45,624 nt of DNA, from positions 1 through 45,624 of the forward strand of contig JBDNFP010000323.1 in the NCBI GenBank assembly GCA_041689775.1, read 5' to 3'. This document shows, one piece after another, positions 17,769-26,813 of this stretch; within the stretch, counting starts at the first letter, position 1, and the number at the start of each line of letters is the position of its first letter. Position numbers and translations under genes: made by a program. The notes under the pieces are model-generated. The model searched no databases. It was not told the origin of the DNA and saw nothing but the letters and a program-made list of their open reading frames with translations. Origin of the DNA: JBDNFP01 sp041689775 (GTDB lineage: Bacteria; Bacteroidota; Bacteroidia; Cytophagales; Spirosomataceae).

Positions 17769-19640
17769 TTATTTTTTGATTACTATTTTTTGGGTAGTCA
17801 CCCTTACCCCATCTGTTAATCGCAACACATATACTCCTTCGGAAAGTTCAGCCAGGGAGGTTTCTCGTTGGGTACCAGATGGGTATTCCGTTCTTACTTT
17901 GGTACCTTGCAGGGTGAAAATGTCGATTTGCTTCAGCGACTCATTGCTCCACCGAATCAGTCCATTCGTGGGATTTGGATAAACAAAGGTCGATGATGTA
18001 AGGGCCGGTTCTTCGCCGGTAATGATACTACTTGCTTTGCCACCAAAAAAGGGACGTATCATCACGCTACCTTTGATTTCGGTATTCTTAACCCACTCTT
18101 GCGAAAGGTTGGAGAAAAGCTGTGTACTTCCGAGTTCTGAGTTTCGGTCAAGCCCTACCGAAAGCGCATCTTGACTAATTTGGAGCCAGCCTACATAAAA
18201 GGTATCGCTCACAGCTACGCCATTGTCAAATACATACTCCACAAAACCATTACGGTCAGCGGCGTAATTAAGTGGTACCGATTTCTGGTAAATAACCCGG
18301 TCAGGCTTACCCGAAAGATTACTCCATACCTGAATCGTGAATCCCTGACCAGAAAGGTCTTTTCGGAAAGGCACGATGGCCATTCGGACTCCGCCCAGAG
18401 TATCCCGAACCTGGGTAGTAAACCGAACGGCGGTTCGGCCGAGTCGTTGGTTCATTCTTACGCCAAACTCAGCCCCGCCGTCATCATAAGCGTAATAATC
18501 GGACAAGTCTGTGTAGGCACTGATCGTATCGTTCCGCCTTAGATTAACGGTAGGAATCGTAGGGTTCTGATCATCAGTCGTTAGTAAATCGAATTTATAC
18601 TTGAGCCGCATTCGGGAACCAGTATCAGGCTTGGTAATTGGTCTGATCTTAATACTTTTTGGTTGAGTATTCTGAGCCTGAATAAAAGCAGAAACGGGCT
18701 CTTGGAAGCGTTGTACCTCTTTTCGGCCTAGCTCATCGTAAATAGTAAAAGTAAAGGACGTGAAGTTAAAGTTATTGAATAAATTGACGATGTCAGTACG
18801 CACCGAATCGGCAGTTTCGAGTTCTGGACGGGCAAAATAATGCTTGAATGGCATGGCCGTATACCTTTTAAGTAACGAAGTTAATGGTTTCCTAACGGCG
18901 ATATCTTTGATAAAACGATCGGTCAATAAACGCTTTTTGTTTAGGTAAATGTAGTCGAGATGCCATGTGTCAAAGGCTCCGGAAAGTCGGCCAAAAGCGC
19001 GAAAGCGGAATTGAAAATTAGCGTGTAAAAAGGCAGGATTTGTAATTTTAATAAATGACTGCTGGAAATTGGCAGAAAACTCACTTCCTCCTTTTTTCCA
19101 AACCGTTATCCAGTCACCAAGTTGATTAAGAAATTCTAGCCGGAAGGTATCAGAGCCATCGGGTAGCTCGCCCAAACCTCTGGCTTGCCAATAGTAGCTC
19201 AGATAAATGGAATCTGTGGCAACAAGCCCCGTCAGATTGATGGGTTGTGAGGTAAGTGTATCGGAGTCGCCTTGGGCTTGTTCGTTCGTAAAATTGTAGG
19301 GTACTCCCTTTGAATTCAAGCCATCGAAGGTTGCAACATTAATGGAGGGCTGCTTAGTAGTGAGGGTGTTGTTGATGTAAACACCGCTACCCGGCACCCA
19401 AAGCGCATTGTCGGGATGAAGAGTAGCGGTTGAGAAATCGTCAAAGAAAGGTAGATTAAGGACAGCAACTCTCGCTGATTTTGTTGGAGAAGTTATTCCC
19501 TTGTTATCCAGGATACCCAAGGGCGTAACTTCCAACTGGGCAAATAGGGTAGTGGTAAAAACCATACCTAAAAACATACCCAAAAGGAGCCCTTTACCTG
19601 TAAAGCGGATCAAGCCATTAGATTTCTTGTCGTTCTTCAT
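17769..19640 (-). CDS. T9SS-sorted secreted protein
   Basis: This is a 623-residue secreted protein. A signal peptide is visible at the N-terminus (MKNDKK..., hydrophobic GLLLGMFLGMVFTTTLFAQ). The C-terminal 75 residues form a type A T9SS sorting domain: a VYPNPTNG motif, then LKQIDIFTLQGTKV and a terminal LSEGVYVLRLTDG...QKIVIKK. The body contains beta-rich repeats (FFDDFS near 65-70, and DTFRLEFLNQLGDWITVWKKGG) suggestive of jelly-roll or concanavalin-like folds; no catalytic motif is recognised. It should be exported by Sec, pass through the type IX system and be anchored at the surface or released. Its start overlaps the end of the PASTA gene by 23 bases, which suggests translational coupling. 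Confidence 0.88.
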   Translation of the reverse strand: MKNDKKSNGLIRFTGKGLLLGMFLGMVFTTTLFAQLEVTPLGILDNKGITSPTKSARVAVLNLPFFDDFSTATLHPDNALWVPGSGVYINNTLTTKQPSINVATFDGLNSKGVPYNFTNEQAQGDSDTLTSQPINLTGLVATDSIYLSYYWQARGLGELPDGSDTFRLEFLNQLGDWITVWKKGGSEFSANFQQSFIKITNPAFLHANFQFRFRAFGRLSGAFDTWHLDYIYLNKKRLLTDRFIKDIAVRKPLTSLLKRYTAMPFKHYFARPELETADSVRTDIVNLFNNFNFTSFTFTIYDELGRKEVQRFQEPVSAFIQAQNTQPKSIKIRPITKPDTGSRMRLKYKFDLLTTDDQNPTIPTVNLRRNDTISAYTDLSDYYAYDDGGAEFGVRMNQRLGRTAVRFTTQVRDTLGGVRMAIVPFRKDLSGQGFTIQVWSNLSGKPDRVIYQKSVPLNYAADRNGFVEYVFDNGVAVSDTFYVGWLQISQDALSVGLDRNSELGSTQLFSNLSQEWVKNTEIKGSVMIRPFFGGKASSIITGEEPALTSSTFVYPNPTNGLIRWSNESLKQIDIFTLQGTKVRTEYPSGTQRETSLAELSEGVYVLRLTDGVRVTTQKIVIKK

Positions 19641-20418
19641 TCGTATCAGAAGGCAATTCTTCTTGCGGGTTTACAACCCATAGGTCAATTACGTCCCCAA
19701 TGCGTGTTTTATTGCCTGAATCAGGATTTTGTCTTACAACCGTGCCCGGTGCGGCGCCTTCCTGATCTACTACCATAATCTGGCCAACTTTTAAACCAGC
19801 ACCCATAATTTGGAATTTCGCTTCTTCGATCGACATACCAATAAGGTTAGGCATGTTGAAGGTAGTAGTACCTAATCCATCGCCAATTTCCAGATCAATT
19901 TTTGATCCTTTGGGAATTTGTTGGCCCGGTAATATTTCAGAGCCCTGGTACAGCTGCTTTAATACGGCTCCTTGGGCCAAATCTGGAATGTATTTTAAAG
20001 TGCCTAATTCAAGCCCAACACTTTTCAAACGCATCTGAGCACTGCGTTGTGTCATGTCAGTAAGCTGAGGCATCTTCACCAACGGAGCAGTTTGGTACAC
20101 TACAGTAACGTAAATTTTACGTCCTTCCTTGACCTTGGATCCTGCCTGAGGGTACTGCGAAATGATGGTCAGTGGGGGGACATTTGCTACGAAAGTACAG
20201 TCGCTTACCTCGTAACGTAAATCGCGTGAATCAAGGAAATCTTCCAATTCTTCGACATTCATATTTTTAAGATCCGGTACCGTAATCGCTTCACCATGAT
20301 TGGTGCGCATAGGAAGGTAGAGGAAGAAAAAACTCAGGAACATGACGGCAACAATCGAAAGAATGATACCGATATGAATTAAGAGGTCCTTCCGGGAATT
20401 CGTACTTATTTTATCCAT
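19618..20418 (-). CDS. Membrane-anchored PASTA-domain protein
   Basis: This 266-residue protein has one N-terminal membrane helix (about 13-35, IHIGIILSIVAVMFLSFFFLYLP) and three PASTA repeats, roughly 43-112, 113-182 and 183-252. Each begins with a VPDL/MPQL/MPNL-type motif and ends with a GSKV- or GTVV-type turn. PASTA domains are linked to binding of peptidoglycan fragments, and in other phyla to Ser/Thr kinases or penicillin-binding proteins; no kinase or transpeptidase is fused here. A cell-envelope role is inferred. It overlaps the T9SS-sorted gene and follows ribE after 75 bases. Confidence 0.9.
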   Translation of the reverse strand: MDKISTNSRKDLLIHIGIILSIVAVMFLSFFFLYLPMRTNHGEAITVPDLKNMNVEELEDFLDSRDLRYEVSDCTFVANVPPLTIISQYPQAGSKVKEGRKIYVTVVYQTAPLVKMPQLTDMTQRSAQMRLKSVGLELGTLKYIPDLAQGAVLKQLYQGSEILPGQQIPKGSKIDLEIGDGLGTTTFNMPNLIGMSIEEAKFQIMGAGLKVGQIMVVDQEGAAPGTVVRQNPDSGNKTRIGDVIDLWVVNPQEELPSDTNEERQEI

Positions 20419-20493
20419 GGGCTTACAAGAGTATTTCGTTTCTGAACGGTAAAAGTAGGAGGATTTTTTAACCTCACCAATAATCTTGGCCGG

Positions 20494-21078
20494 TTAACGT
20501 CCCATCATACGTTGAACGTATTTTCCAAGAATATCAAATTCGAGATTTACTACGTCGCCTGCTTTTAGTTGGTGGAAGTTTGTGTGCTCATAGGTATACG
20601 GAATGATCGTCACCCTAAATGAGCCAACTTTTGAATTAAATACCGTCAGACTCACACCATTGATTGAAACGGAGCCTTTTTCAACGGTAATGTTTCTCAA
20701 CGCAGGGTCGTATTCAAAATCGTACAGCCAACTTCCGTCCCGTTCTTCAACATGTGCACAAACTCCCGTTTGGTCTACGTGCCCTTGCACAATGTGTCCA
20801 TCAAATCGACCATTGGCGGGCATACATCGTTCGAGATTTACCTTACTCCCTTCTTGCCACTTTCCCAGATTAGTCTTTAATAATGTCTCTTCTACGGCCG
20901 TCACAAAATAAGAGTCTTCTTCCAGGGCCGTTACGGTTAGGCACACGCCGTTGTGGCTGATGCTTTGGTCTACTTTCAACTCTGAGGTAAGAGTAGTGCT
21001 TACCTGAAATGTAACATTTGCTCCTTCCTGCTTTACGTCAACTATATGGCCAAGCTTTTCAATGATGCCGGTAAACAT
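20494..21078 (-). CDS. ribE: Riboflavin synthase, alpha chain
   Basis: This enzyme dismutates two molecules of 6,7-dimethyl-8-ribityllumazine to riboflavin and the pyrimidinedione precursor. The 194-residue product begins with the diagnostic MFTGIIEKLG and contains two lumazine-binding half-barrels (about 1-96 and 97-190), with SHNGVCLTV in the first and the equivalent SINGVSLTV in the second. GHIVQGHVD is present near the domain junction. The rest of the riboflavin pathway is not in the window. No FMN riboswitch-like element was recognised upstream. The gene is divergent from the second DUF1684 gene. Confidence 0.97.
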   Translation of the reverse strand: MFTGIIEKLGHIVDVKQEGANVTFQVSTTLTSELKVDQSISHNGVCLTVTALEEDSYFVTAVEETLLKTNLGKWQEGSKVNLERCMPANGRFDGHIVQGHVDQTGVCAHVEERDGSWLYDFEYDPALRNITVEKGSVSINGVSLTVFNSKVGSFRVTIIPYTYEHTNFHQLKAGDVVNLEFDILGKYVQRMMGR

Positions 21079-21212
21079 ACGGGGATTTTTAAGTTATGAT
21101 AAGTCATCTCTGATTTAACTGTGTTATTTTTTTTTCGTTCCAAAGTCATCCAAACTTTATTTGGTATTCATTCGATAACATCGGATTTTTGCCGGACTAA
21201 ACCTAATTAACC

Positions 21213-21869
21213 ATGTTTCGAAATAAAATTGTTCGGTGGAGTACGATTGCCATGCTCATCGCCATTTTGGCCTACTTTTTCATTGAGACTTTTCAAACTG
21301 CCCCTGCGGCGGAAGAGTCAATAGTAATGGAAAAGATAGCTGATGAAGAGTATGCTGCCCAGATGAAAGAGCAACGGGAGGAAAAGGAAGTTTTTTTTCG
21401 TACTTCACCAGAGTCGCCCATTGAAAATAAAGCAAATTTTACGGGGCTTACCTATTTTACCCCAGATCAGAACTTTCGGGTACTAGCCAATCTCACGCCC
21501 TACGATGGAGAGGAAAAGGAGCTAAAAATCGCCTACACAGACAGTACCACTGATACCTACGAGCGATTATACTACGCCGACTTTACTATTAGTGGGGTTG
21601 GTCAGCGCCTACTACTTTTAAAAAATGAAGGAACAATCTCTGTTCTCTTTCGCGATCAGACCAGCGGTTTGCTATCTTACGGTGGCGGGCGCTACATTGA
21701 TATTGCCCTGGATGATGTGCGAGGTAATACGCTCATTATAGATTTTAATAAATCATACAGCCCTTATTGTGCCTATTCACCCGGATATGCCTGCCCGTTG
21801 CCCCCGGCAGAAAATACCATGACGGTAGCAATAGAGGCAGGTGAAAAATATGAAGAAGAAAAGCGTTAA
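21213..21869 (+). CDS. DUF1684 domain protein with N-terminal anchor
   Basis: This is a 218-residue DUF1684 protein and a paralogue of the one at 12164-12742. The shared signature is YGGGRYIDI...DFNKSYSPYCAYSPGYACPLPPAEN near the C-terminus. The N-terminus has a signal-anchor or uncleaved signal (residues about 8-28, WSTIAMLIAILAYFFIETF), followed by a charged linker. It lies 76 bases upstream of pheT on the same strand with no obvious hairpin between, so read-through into pheT is possible. The function of the domain is unknown. Confidence 0.88.
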   Translation: MFRNKIVRWSTIAMLIAILAYFFIETFQTAPAAEESIVMEKIADEEYAAQMKEQREEKEVFFRTSPESPIENKANFTGLTYFTPDQNFRVLANLTPYDGEEKELKIAYTDSTTDTYERLYYADFTISGVGQRLLLLKNEGTISVLFRDQTSGLLSYGGGRYIDIALDDVRGNTLIIDFNKSYSPYCAYSPGYACPLPPAENTMTVAIEAGEKYEEEKR

Positions 21870-21945
21870 TTTTGGAGATTGATCTTTTCATTTAAGAGTG
21901 CTTTTGTTCCATTTGATATAACTCAGGATTATTTAATACCATTTC

Positions 21946-24360
21946 ATGAAGATTTCATATAAGTGGCTGAAAGAGTTGGTAGATATAGTAGAGAGTCCAG
22001 AAGAAATCGGGGCCTTACTAACCTCTACTGGCCTTGAAGTTGAAGGCATAGAAGAAGTAGAAACTATAAAGGGTGGATTGCGGGGAGTTGTGATCGGGGA
22101 AGTACTGACGTGCGAAAAACACCCAGATGCGGATAAACTTAGCGTTACGATGGTTGATATAGGTGGTGAGCATACACTCTCTATTGTTTGCGGAGCTCCC
22201 AACGTGGCCGCTGGTCAGAAAGTTATCGTCGCTACGGTAGGTGCTACTTTATACCCAACGGGTAGTGAAGAACCTCTGGTCATGCGAAAAGCAAAAATAA
22301 GGGGTGCGGTGTCAGAAGGAATGATCTGTGCGGAGGATGAGCTAGGCATGGGTATATCTCATGCGGGTATTTTGGTGTTATCCGTCGATCTACCTAACGG
22401 AACGCCAGCTGCCGACTACTTCGGCATGGAGTCTGACTTTGTGTTTGAAATAGGACTTACACCCAACCGGGCCGATGGGGCTTCCCACTACGGGGTAGCC
22501 CGGGACTTGAAAGCGGTATTGAATCGGGAGATTAAGCTTCCTTCTATTGAGGAGTTCAAGGTTGAATCTCAGGATCTGCCCATCACGGTTAGTGTAGAAA
22601 ACTTTGAAGCATCACCACGCTATTGCGGTCTTTCGCTGACAAACCTCACCGTCGGGGAATCACCAACGTGGCTTAAAAATAAACTGGAAGCGATTGGGGT
22701 CCGGCCGATTAATAACGTGGTTGATATCACTAACTATATTTGCCACGAATTGGGTCAACCGTTACACGCATTTGATGCTGAAAAAGTAATCGGGAATCAG
22801 ATTTTTGTCAAAACACTTCCGGAAGGGACCGAATTTACTACGCTCGACGAGCAGAAAAGAAATCTGGCGGACGTCGATCTAATGATTTGTAATGCCGAAG
22901 AACCCATGTGTATTGCGGGAGTGTTTGGTGGAATGAAATCAGGAGTAACAACTTCCACAACCTCCATATTTCTGGAATCGGCCTATTTCTCACCAGCCTG
23001 GGTACGCAGAACGGCTCAAAACCATACCCTCAAAACAGATGCATCATTCCGTTATGAGCGAGGCACTGACCCCAATATGCCTTTGTATGCCCTAAAACGG
23101 GCGGCGCTACTCTTAAAGGAAGTAGCTGGTGGCGTAGTTTCGTCAGAAGTAACAGACCTTTATCCTGAGCCCGTTCAGGACTTCAAAGTACCGGTGAAGT
23201 ACCGAAATATTGACCGACTGATTGGGAAGTCCTTGGACCGTACCTTGATTACTAGTATTCTGGAAAGTCTGGACGTAAAAGTAAAGAATCCGGATAAAGA
23301 AGGTTTCCTGGCCGAAGTACCTCCCTACCGGGTAGACGTACAGCGGGAAGCCGACGTGGTGGAGGAGATTCTCCGTATTTATGGATTCGACAACGTAGAA
23401 CTTTCGGATTCTATGAGCTCGGATTTTCTCTCGGATTTTCCGCTGAATGATCCAGAAAAGCTTCGATTACGGTGTTCGGAACTACTGGCATCCAATGGTT
23501 TTAATGAGATCATAAACAACTCACTAACAAAGCCCGCCGGGCAGGCTTTATTGGCTGAAGAACTGTTCGGAGAACCCGTACCAATTTTAAATTACCTAAG
23601 TGAAGAGCTTTCGGAAATGCGCCAGACCATGTTATTTAGTGGCTTGGAAACAATGGCTTATAATGTAAACCGGAGACAAAGTGATTTGAAACTCTTTGAA
23701 TTTGGAAAAACCTATCATAAACTGTCGAATAAGTACACCGAAAAAGGTCATTTATGTCTTTTCATGGCTGGTGATTTGAATTCGGAAAGTTGGCTGGGAA
23801 ATGGTGGTGCTGTTCAGTTTCATGACCTAGCCGCCGCAGTGAACAAGGTATTGGCTGCAATGCGGATCCAAAAGGTTGAAACTAATGTTACAAGTTCGAA
23901 AATATTTCAGTCAGGCGTTGAGCTGACGCTTAACAAGAAGGCAATCGTTAGCTTTGGGCAGATACAGCCTACCCTAGCCAAAAAAGCAGGGCTTAAAATT
24001 GCCGTTTGGTTTGCGGATTTCGATTGGGACTACCTGATAAAGCAGTATAGTTCGGTTGTTCAGTTTCAGGAGGTGCCTCGTTTTCCAGAAGTACGACGTG
24101 ATCTGTCATTGGTTCTTGATAAAACCGTTACCTTCGATCAGCTAAAACAAATAGCGTATCGAACCGAAAGGCAACTATTAAAGGATGTGAACGTTTTTGA
24201 TGTGTACGAGGGAGAATCCCTGCAAGGAAAGAAAGCCTACGCATTAAGTTTTATGCTTCAAGATCTACAGCAAACACTTACTGATAAAGTGATTGATAAA
24301 ACCATGCAACGTTTGATGACTTCATTTGAAAAGGAATTAGGAGCAGTTATTCGTAAGTAA
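21946..24360 (+). CDS. pheT: Phenylalanine-tRNA ligase beta subunit
   Basis: At 804 residues this is the full-length beta chain of the (alpha-beta)2 PheRS. I read an N-terminal MKISYKWLKELVDI start, an EMAP-II-like tRNA-binding domain (about 40-150, with KHPDADKLS), a B3/4 editing domain with NRADGASHYGVARDL (about 175-190) and NVVDITNY (about 262-269), a B5 domain, a catalytic-like core, and a C-terminal FDX-ACB anticodon-binding domain (VPRFPEVRRDLSLV near 707-720). It pairs with PheS, which is not in the window. It begins a run pheT, coiled-coil gene, zapA, rny on the same strand. Confidence 0.98.
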   Translation: MKISYKWLKELVDIVESPEEIGALLTSTGLEVEGIEEVETIKGGLRGVVIGEVLTCEKHPDADKLSVTMVDIGGEHTLSIVCGAPNVAAGQKVIVATVGATLYPTGSEEPLVMRKAKIRGAVSEGMICAEDELGMGISHAGILVLSVDLPNGTPAADYFGMESDFVFEIGLTPNRADGASHYGVARDLKAVLNREIKLPSIEEFKVESQDLPITVSVENFEASPRYCGLSLTNLTVGESPTWLKNKLEAIGVRPINNVVDITNYICHELGQPLHAFDAEKVIGNQIFVKTLPEGTEFTTLDEQKRNLADVDLMICNAEEPMCIAGVFGGMKSGVTTSTTSIFLESAYFSPAWVRRTAQNHTLKTDASFRYERGTDPNMPLYALKRAALLLKEVAGGVVSSEVTDLYPEPVQDFKVPVKYRNIDRLIGKSLDRTLITSILESLDVKVKNPDKEGFLAEVPPYRVDVQREADVVEEILRIYGFDNVELSDSMSSDFLSDFPLNDPEKLRLRCSELLASNGFNEIINNSLTKPAGQALLAEELFGEPVPILNYLSEELSEMRQTMLFSGLETMAYNVNRRQSDLKLFEFGKTYHKLSNKYTEKGHLCLFMAGDLNSESWLGNGGAVQFHDLAAAVNKVLAAMRIQKVETNVTSSKIFQSGVELTLNKKAIVSFGQIQPTLAKKAGLKIAVWFADFDWDYLIKQYSSVVQFQEVPRFPEVRRDLSLVLDKTVTFDQLKQIAYRTERQLLKDVNVFDVYEGESLQGKKAYALSFMLQDLQQTLTDKVIDKTMQRLMTSFEKELGAVIRK

Positions 24361-24364
24361 TCTA

Positions 24365-24709
24365 ATGGCCGTTAATCCCTCCAATACTCTTACTAAAAAG
24401 CTTGGTGAAGTCAGCGAAAAGCTCAAGCACTTTATTGCGTTAAAGAAGAAGCAGGAATGGGACTTATTGAAGTTAGAGCTAGAGAATGCTCAGCTTCGGG
24501 CCTCTAACAAAGAGTTAACCGAAGAATTGAAAGAAATCCATAAAAAACACAGTTCGTTGCAAAAAGATTTTAATAAATCTAAAAATTTCGCTAAGATTGT
24601 TACTAATAAGCTGACACCAATGGACGGTTTAGCCGAACTGAAAGAATCAGTTGAACGATATATAAGAGAGATAGATAAGTGCATAGGAATACTTGAAGAC
24701 ACTTTATGA
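24365..24709 (+). CDS. Coiled-coil protein between pheT and zapA
   Basis: This is a 114-residue protein that I do not assign to a named family. Residues about 12-75 have strong heptad-like coiled-coil character (KLGEVSEKLKHFIALKKKQEWDLL, then ELENAQLRASNKEL), and a second helical stretch spans 87-110. It has no signal peptide or membrane segment. It starts 4 bases after the pheT stop and its own stop overlaps the zapA start as ATGA, so translation is probably coupled to zapA. The size and coiled-coil form are reminiscent of ZapB-type partners of ZapA, but there is no sequence evidence for homology. Confidence 0.8.
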   Translation: MAVNPSNTLTKKLGEVSEKLKHFIALKKKQEWDLLKLELENAQLRASNKELTEELKEIHKKHSSLQKDFNKSKNFAKIVTNKLTPMDGLAELKESVERYIREIDKCIGILEDTL

Positions 24710-25005
24710 TGGATAATAGTAGGCCTAAACCTTATGCAACCGTATTTATCAAAATCCTCGACAAAGGCTTCAATATAAGTGTGCCAGCCGAGCATGAGGT
24801 TTTTTATAGGGATGCCTATGAGGTTTTTTTGCACAAGATAAAGATACATGAAGCAAAAGGATACAGCCAATTAGAAGGTATTGCATTGACGTCGATAGAC
24901 TGCCTTGTGGCCCTCCAAAAATCTCAGGATCAGCTCAATAAGTTATTGTCTGCGCTTGAAGATCAGGTTGACGAATTAGATTCCACCATTATGGATGCCT
25001 TGTGA
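24706..25005 (+). CDS. zapA: Cell division protein ZapA
   Basis: This 99-residue ZapA-like protein begins with a beta-hairpin-like FIKILDKGFNISVPAEHEVFYRDA segment and continues into a long C-terminal helix (about 45-99) with a dimerising coiled coil (QDQLNKLLSALEDQVDEL). The family binds and bundles FtsZ filaments at the division site. It overlaps the upstream coiled-coil gene by four bases (ATGA), and rny starts 104 bases downstream. The order zapA-rny is one that I associate with Bacteroidota, which supports the call where the sequence itself is divergent. Confidence 0.85.
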   Translation: MMDNSRPKPYATVFIKILDKGFNISVPAEHEVFYRDAYEVFLHKIKIHEAKGYSQLEGIALTSIDCLVALQKSQDQLNKLLSALEDQVDELDSTIMDAL

Positions 25006-25109
25006 TTTTATTTAAATACACTCACTACCCACTCGTTTCAGCCCTACAGTTCCGCATGAAATCGCCTGTTTAACCTCAGCGTTAAAATCATATTTAACAG
25101 GGATCCATT

Positions 25110-26675
25110 ATGCAAGACTTTTTCATATTACTATTGACCGATGCCATAGCTTTGGTGGCTGGCATTGTTTTCGGGAAAATGATTTTTCAAAAATCATTTA
25201 AGAAAGCAGAGGATGATGCATATTCTCGAGCCTCCGAAATTATTCGGAACGCCGAGGTAAGCGCAGAAAGCATCAAAAAAGACCGTATCCTTGAAGCGAA
25301 AGAGAAGTACTTACGCTTGAAGAGTGAGTTTGAGGAAGATTCTAATAAGAAACGTAATATCCTTCAAACAAATGAGCAGAAGCTTAAACAGCGCGAGCAG
25401 CATATTTCCCAGATGATGGAGCAAAACAAGCGCCGGGAAAACGAACTAGAATCTCTTAAAGGTAACCTTACCCAACAAACGGAAATTGCTGCAAAACGCC
25501 GGGAAGAAGCAGAAAAGATGCTTCAACAACAAGTAACCCAGCTTGAAAAAATTGCTAATCTAACGGCAGATGAGGCCCGTGAACAACTTGTGGATGCCCT
25601 GAAAGCCGAAGCAGAGTCGAAGGCTGCTTCATACATCAAAAGTGTAATGGAAGAGTCACGGCTGACGGCTACCAAGGAAGCAAAGAAGATTGTGATCGAT
25701 ACCATTCAGCGTACTGCGGCTGAGCATGCCATTGAAAACTGTGTCTCGGTATTCAACATTGAAAATGACGATATAAAGGGAAAAATCATCGGTCGTGAAG
25801 GGCGTAACATCAGAGCACTGGAAGCAGCTACCGGAGTTGAAATCATCGTTGATGATACTCCTGAGGCAATTGTAATTTCAGGCTTTGACCCCGTTCGCCG
25901 GGAAATTGCCCGCTTATCACTCCATCGACTCGTCCAGGACGGCCGTATTCACCCAGCTCGTATTGAAGAAGTAGTTACCAAGACTCGCAAAAATATCGAA
26001 GACGAAATTATTGAGATAGGAGAGCGTACCGTTATTGATCTTGGAGTACATGGTCTGCACCCAGAGTTAGTCAAGATGATCGGGCGGATGCGTTTCCGGT
26101 CTTCGTACGGTCAAAACTTATTACAACACTCGCGTGAAGTGGCCAAGCTCTGCGCAACTATGGCTTCGGAGCTGGGGCTGAATGCCAAGTTAGCCAAACG
26201 CGCCGGGCTTCTTCATGATATTGGTAAAGTATGGCACGAAGAATCAGAAATGCCCCACGCATTATTGGGCATGGAGTTGGCGAAGAAATACAAGGAAAAT
26301 CCGGAAGTATGTAATGCTATTGGTGCTCACCACGATGAAATTGAAAAAACAAGCATAATATCTCCGATTATTCAAGTTTGTGATGCTATCTCAGGTTCTC
26401 GTCCCGGGGCACGGCGTGAAATGATGGAATCGTACATTAAACGTCTTCGCGATCTTGAAAGTCTGGCAACTTCTTTTGAGGGGGTAGATAAGTGTTATGC
26501 TATTCAGGCTGGCCGTGAGATCAGAGTTATCGTCGATGCGGAGAACGTTTCTGACGACAAAGCAAGTATGCTATCTTTCGATATTTCTCAGAAAATCGAG
26601 AAAGAAATGCAGTACCCAGGTCAAATCAAAATTACAGTTATACGAGAAATGCGTTCCGTTGCTTACGCTCGATGA
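25110..26675 (+). CDS. rny: Ribonuclease Y
   Basis: This 521-residue membrane-anchored endoribonuclease initiates mRNA turnover. An N-terminal hydrophobic segment (about 4-26) is followed by a long coiled coil (about 30-200, rich in KAEEKR). A KH domain contains IIGREGRNIRALEAATGVE, and an HD domain has LLHDIGKVWH with His369/Asp370. The length is as expected. It probably sits at the inner membrane facing the cytoplasm. It is the last gene of the pheT run and is closed by the hairpin at 26696-26728. Confidence 0.97.
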   Translation: MQDFFILLLTDAIALVAGIVFGKMIFQKSFKKAEDDAYSRASEIIRNAEVSAESIKKDRILEAKEKYLRLKSEFEEDSNKKRNILQTNEQKLKQREQHISQMMEQNKRRENELESLKGNLTQQTEIAAKRREEAEKMLQQQVTQLEKIANLTADEAREQLVDALKAEAESKAASYIKSVMEESRLTATKEAKKIVIDTIQRTAAEHAIENCVSVFNIENDDIKGKIIGREGRNIRALEAATGVEIIVDDTPEAIVISGFDPVRREIARLSLHRLVQDGRIHPARIEEVVTKTRKNIEDEIIEIGERTVIDLGVHGLHPELVKMIGRMRFRSSYGQNLLQHSREVAKLCATMASELGLNAKLAKRAGLLHDIGKVWHEESEMPHALLGMELAKKYKENPEVCNAIGAHHDEIEKTSIISPIIQVCDAISGSRPGARREMMESYIKRLRDLESLATSFEGVDKCYAIQAGREIRVIVDAENVSDDKASMLSFDISQKIEKEMQYPGQIKITVIREMRSVAYAR

Positions 26676-26695
26676 TAATAAATACTACTCCTGAG

Positions 26696-26728
26696 AAAAC
26701 CTATGACCTTTTGCCGGTCATAGGTTTT
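26696..26728 (+). terminator. Intrinsic terminator after rny
   Basis: A perfect 13-bp stem (26696-26708 with 26716-26728) has a 7-base loop and runs into a T tract that continues to 26730. This is a classical Rho-independent form on the plus strand. Confidence 0.88.
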
Positions 26729-26762
26729 TTTGATTTTATTGGGTAGGTAAATCGGCTAAGGG

Positions 26763-26793
26763 TTGAACGAATCCAAATAGCCGTATAACTTTG
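26763..26793 (+). promoter_or_regulatory. Promoter of the SDR gene
   Basis: TTG (26763-26765) is followed after 20 bases by TAACTTTG (26786-26793), a match to the Bacteroidota TTTG / TANNTTTG promoter. Transcription would start near 26800, about 14 bases before the ATG at 26814, which supports that start choice. Confidence 0.5.
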
Positions 26794-26813
26794 TGCTCTG
26801 AAAAAACAATGTG

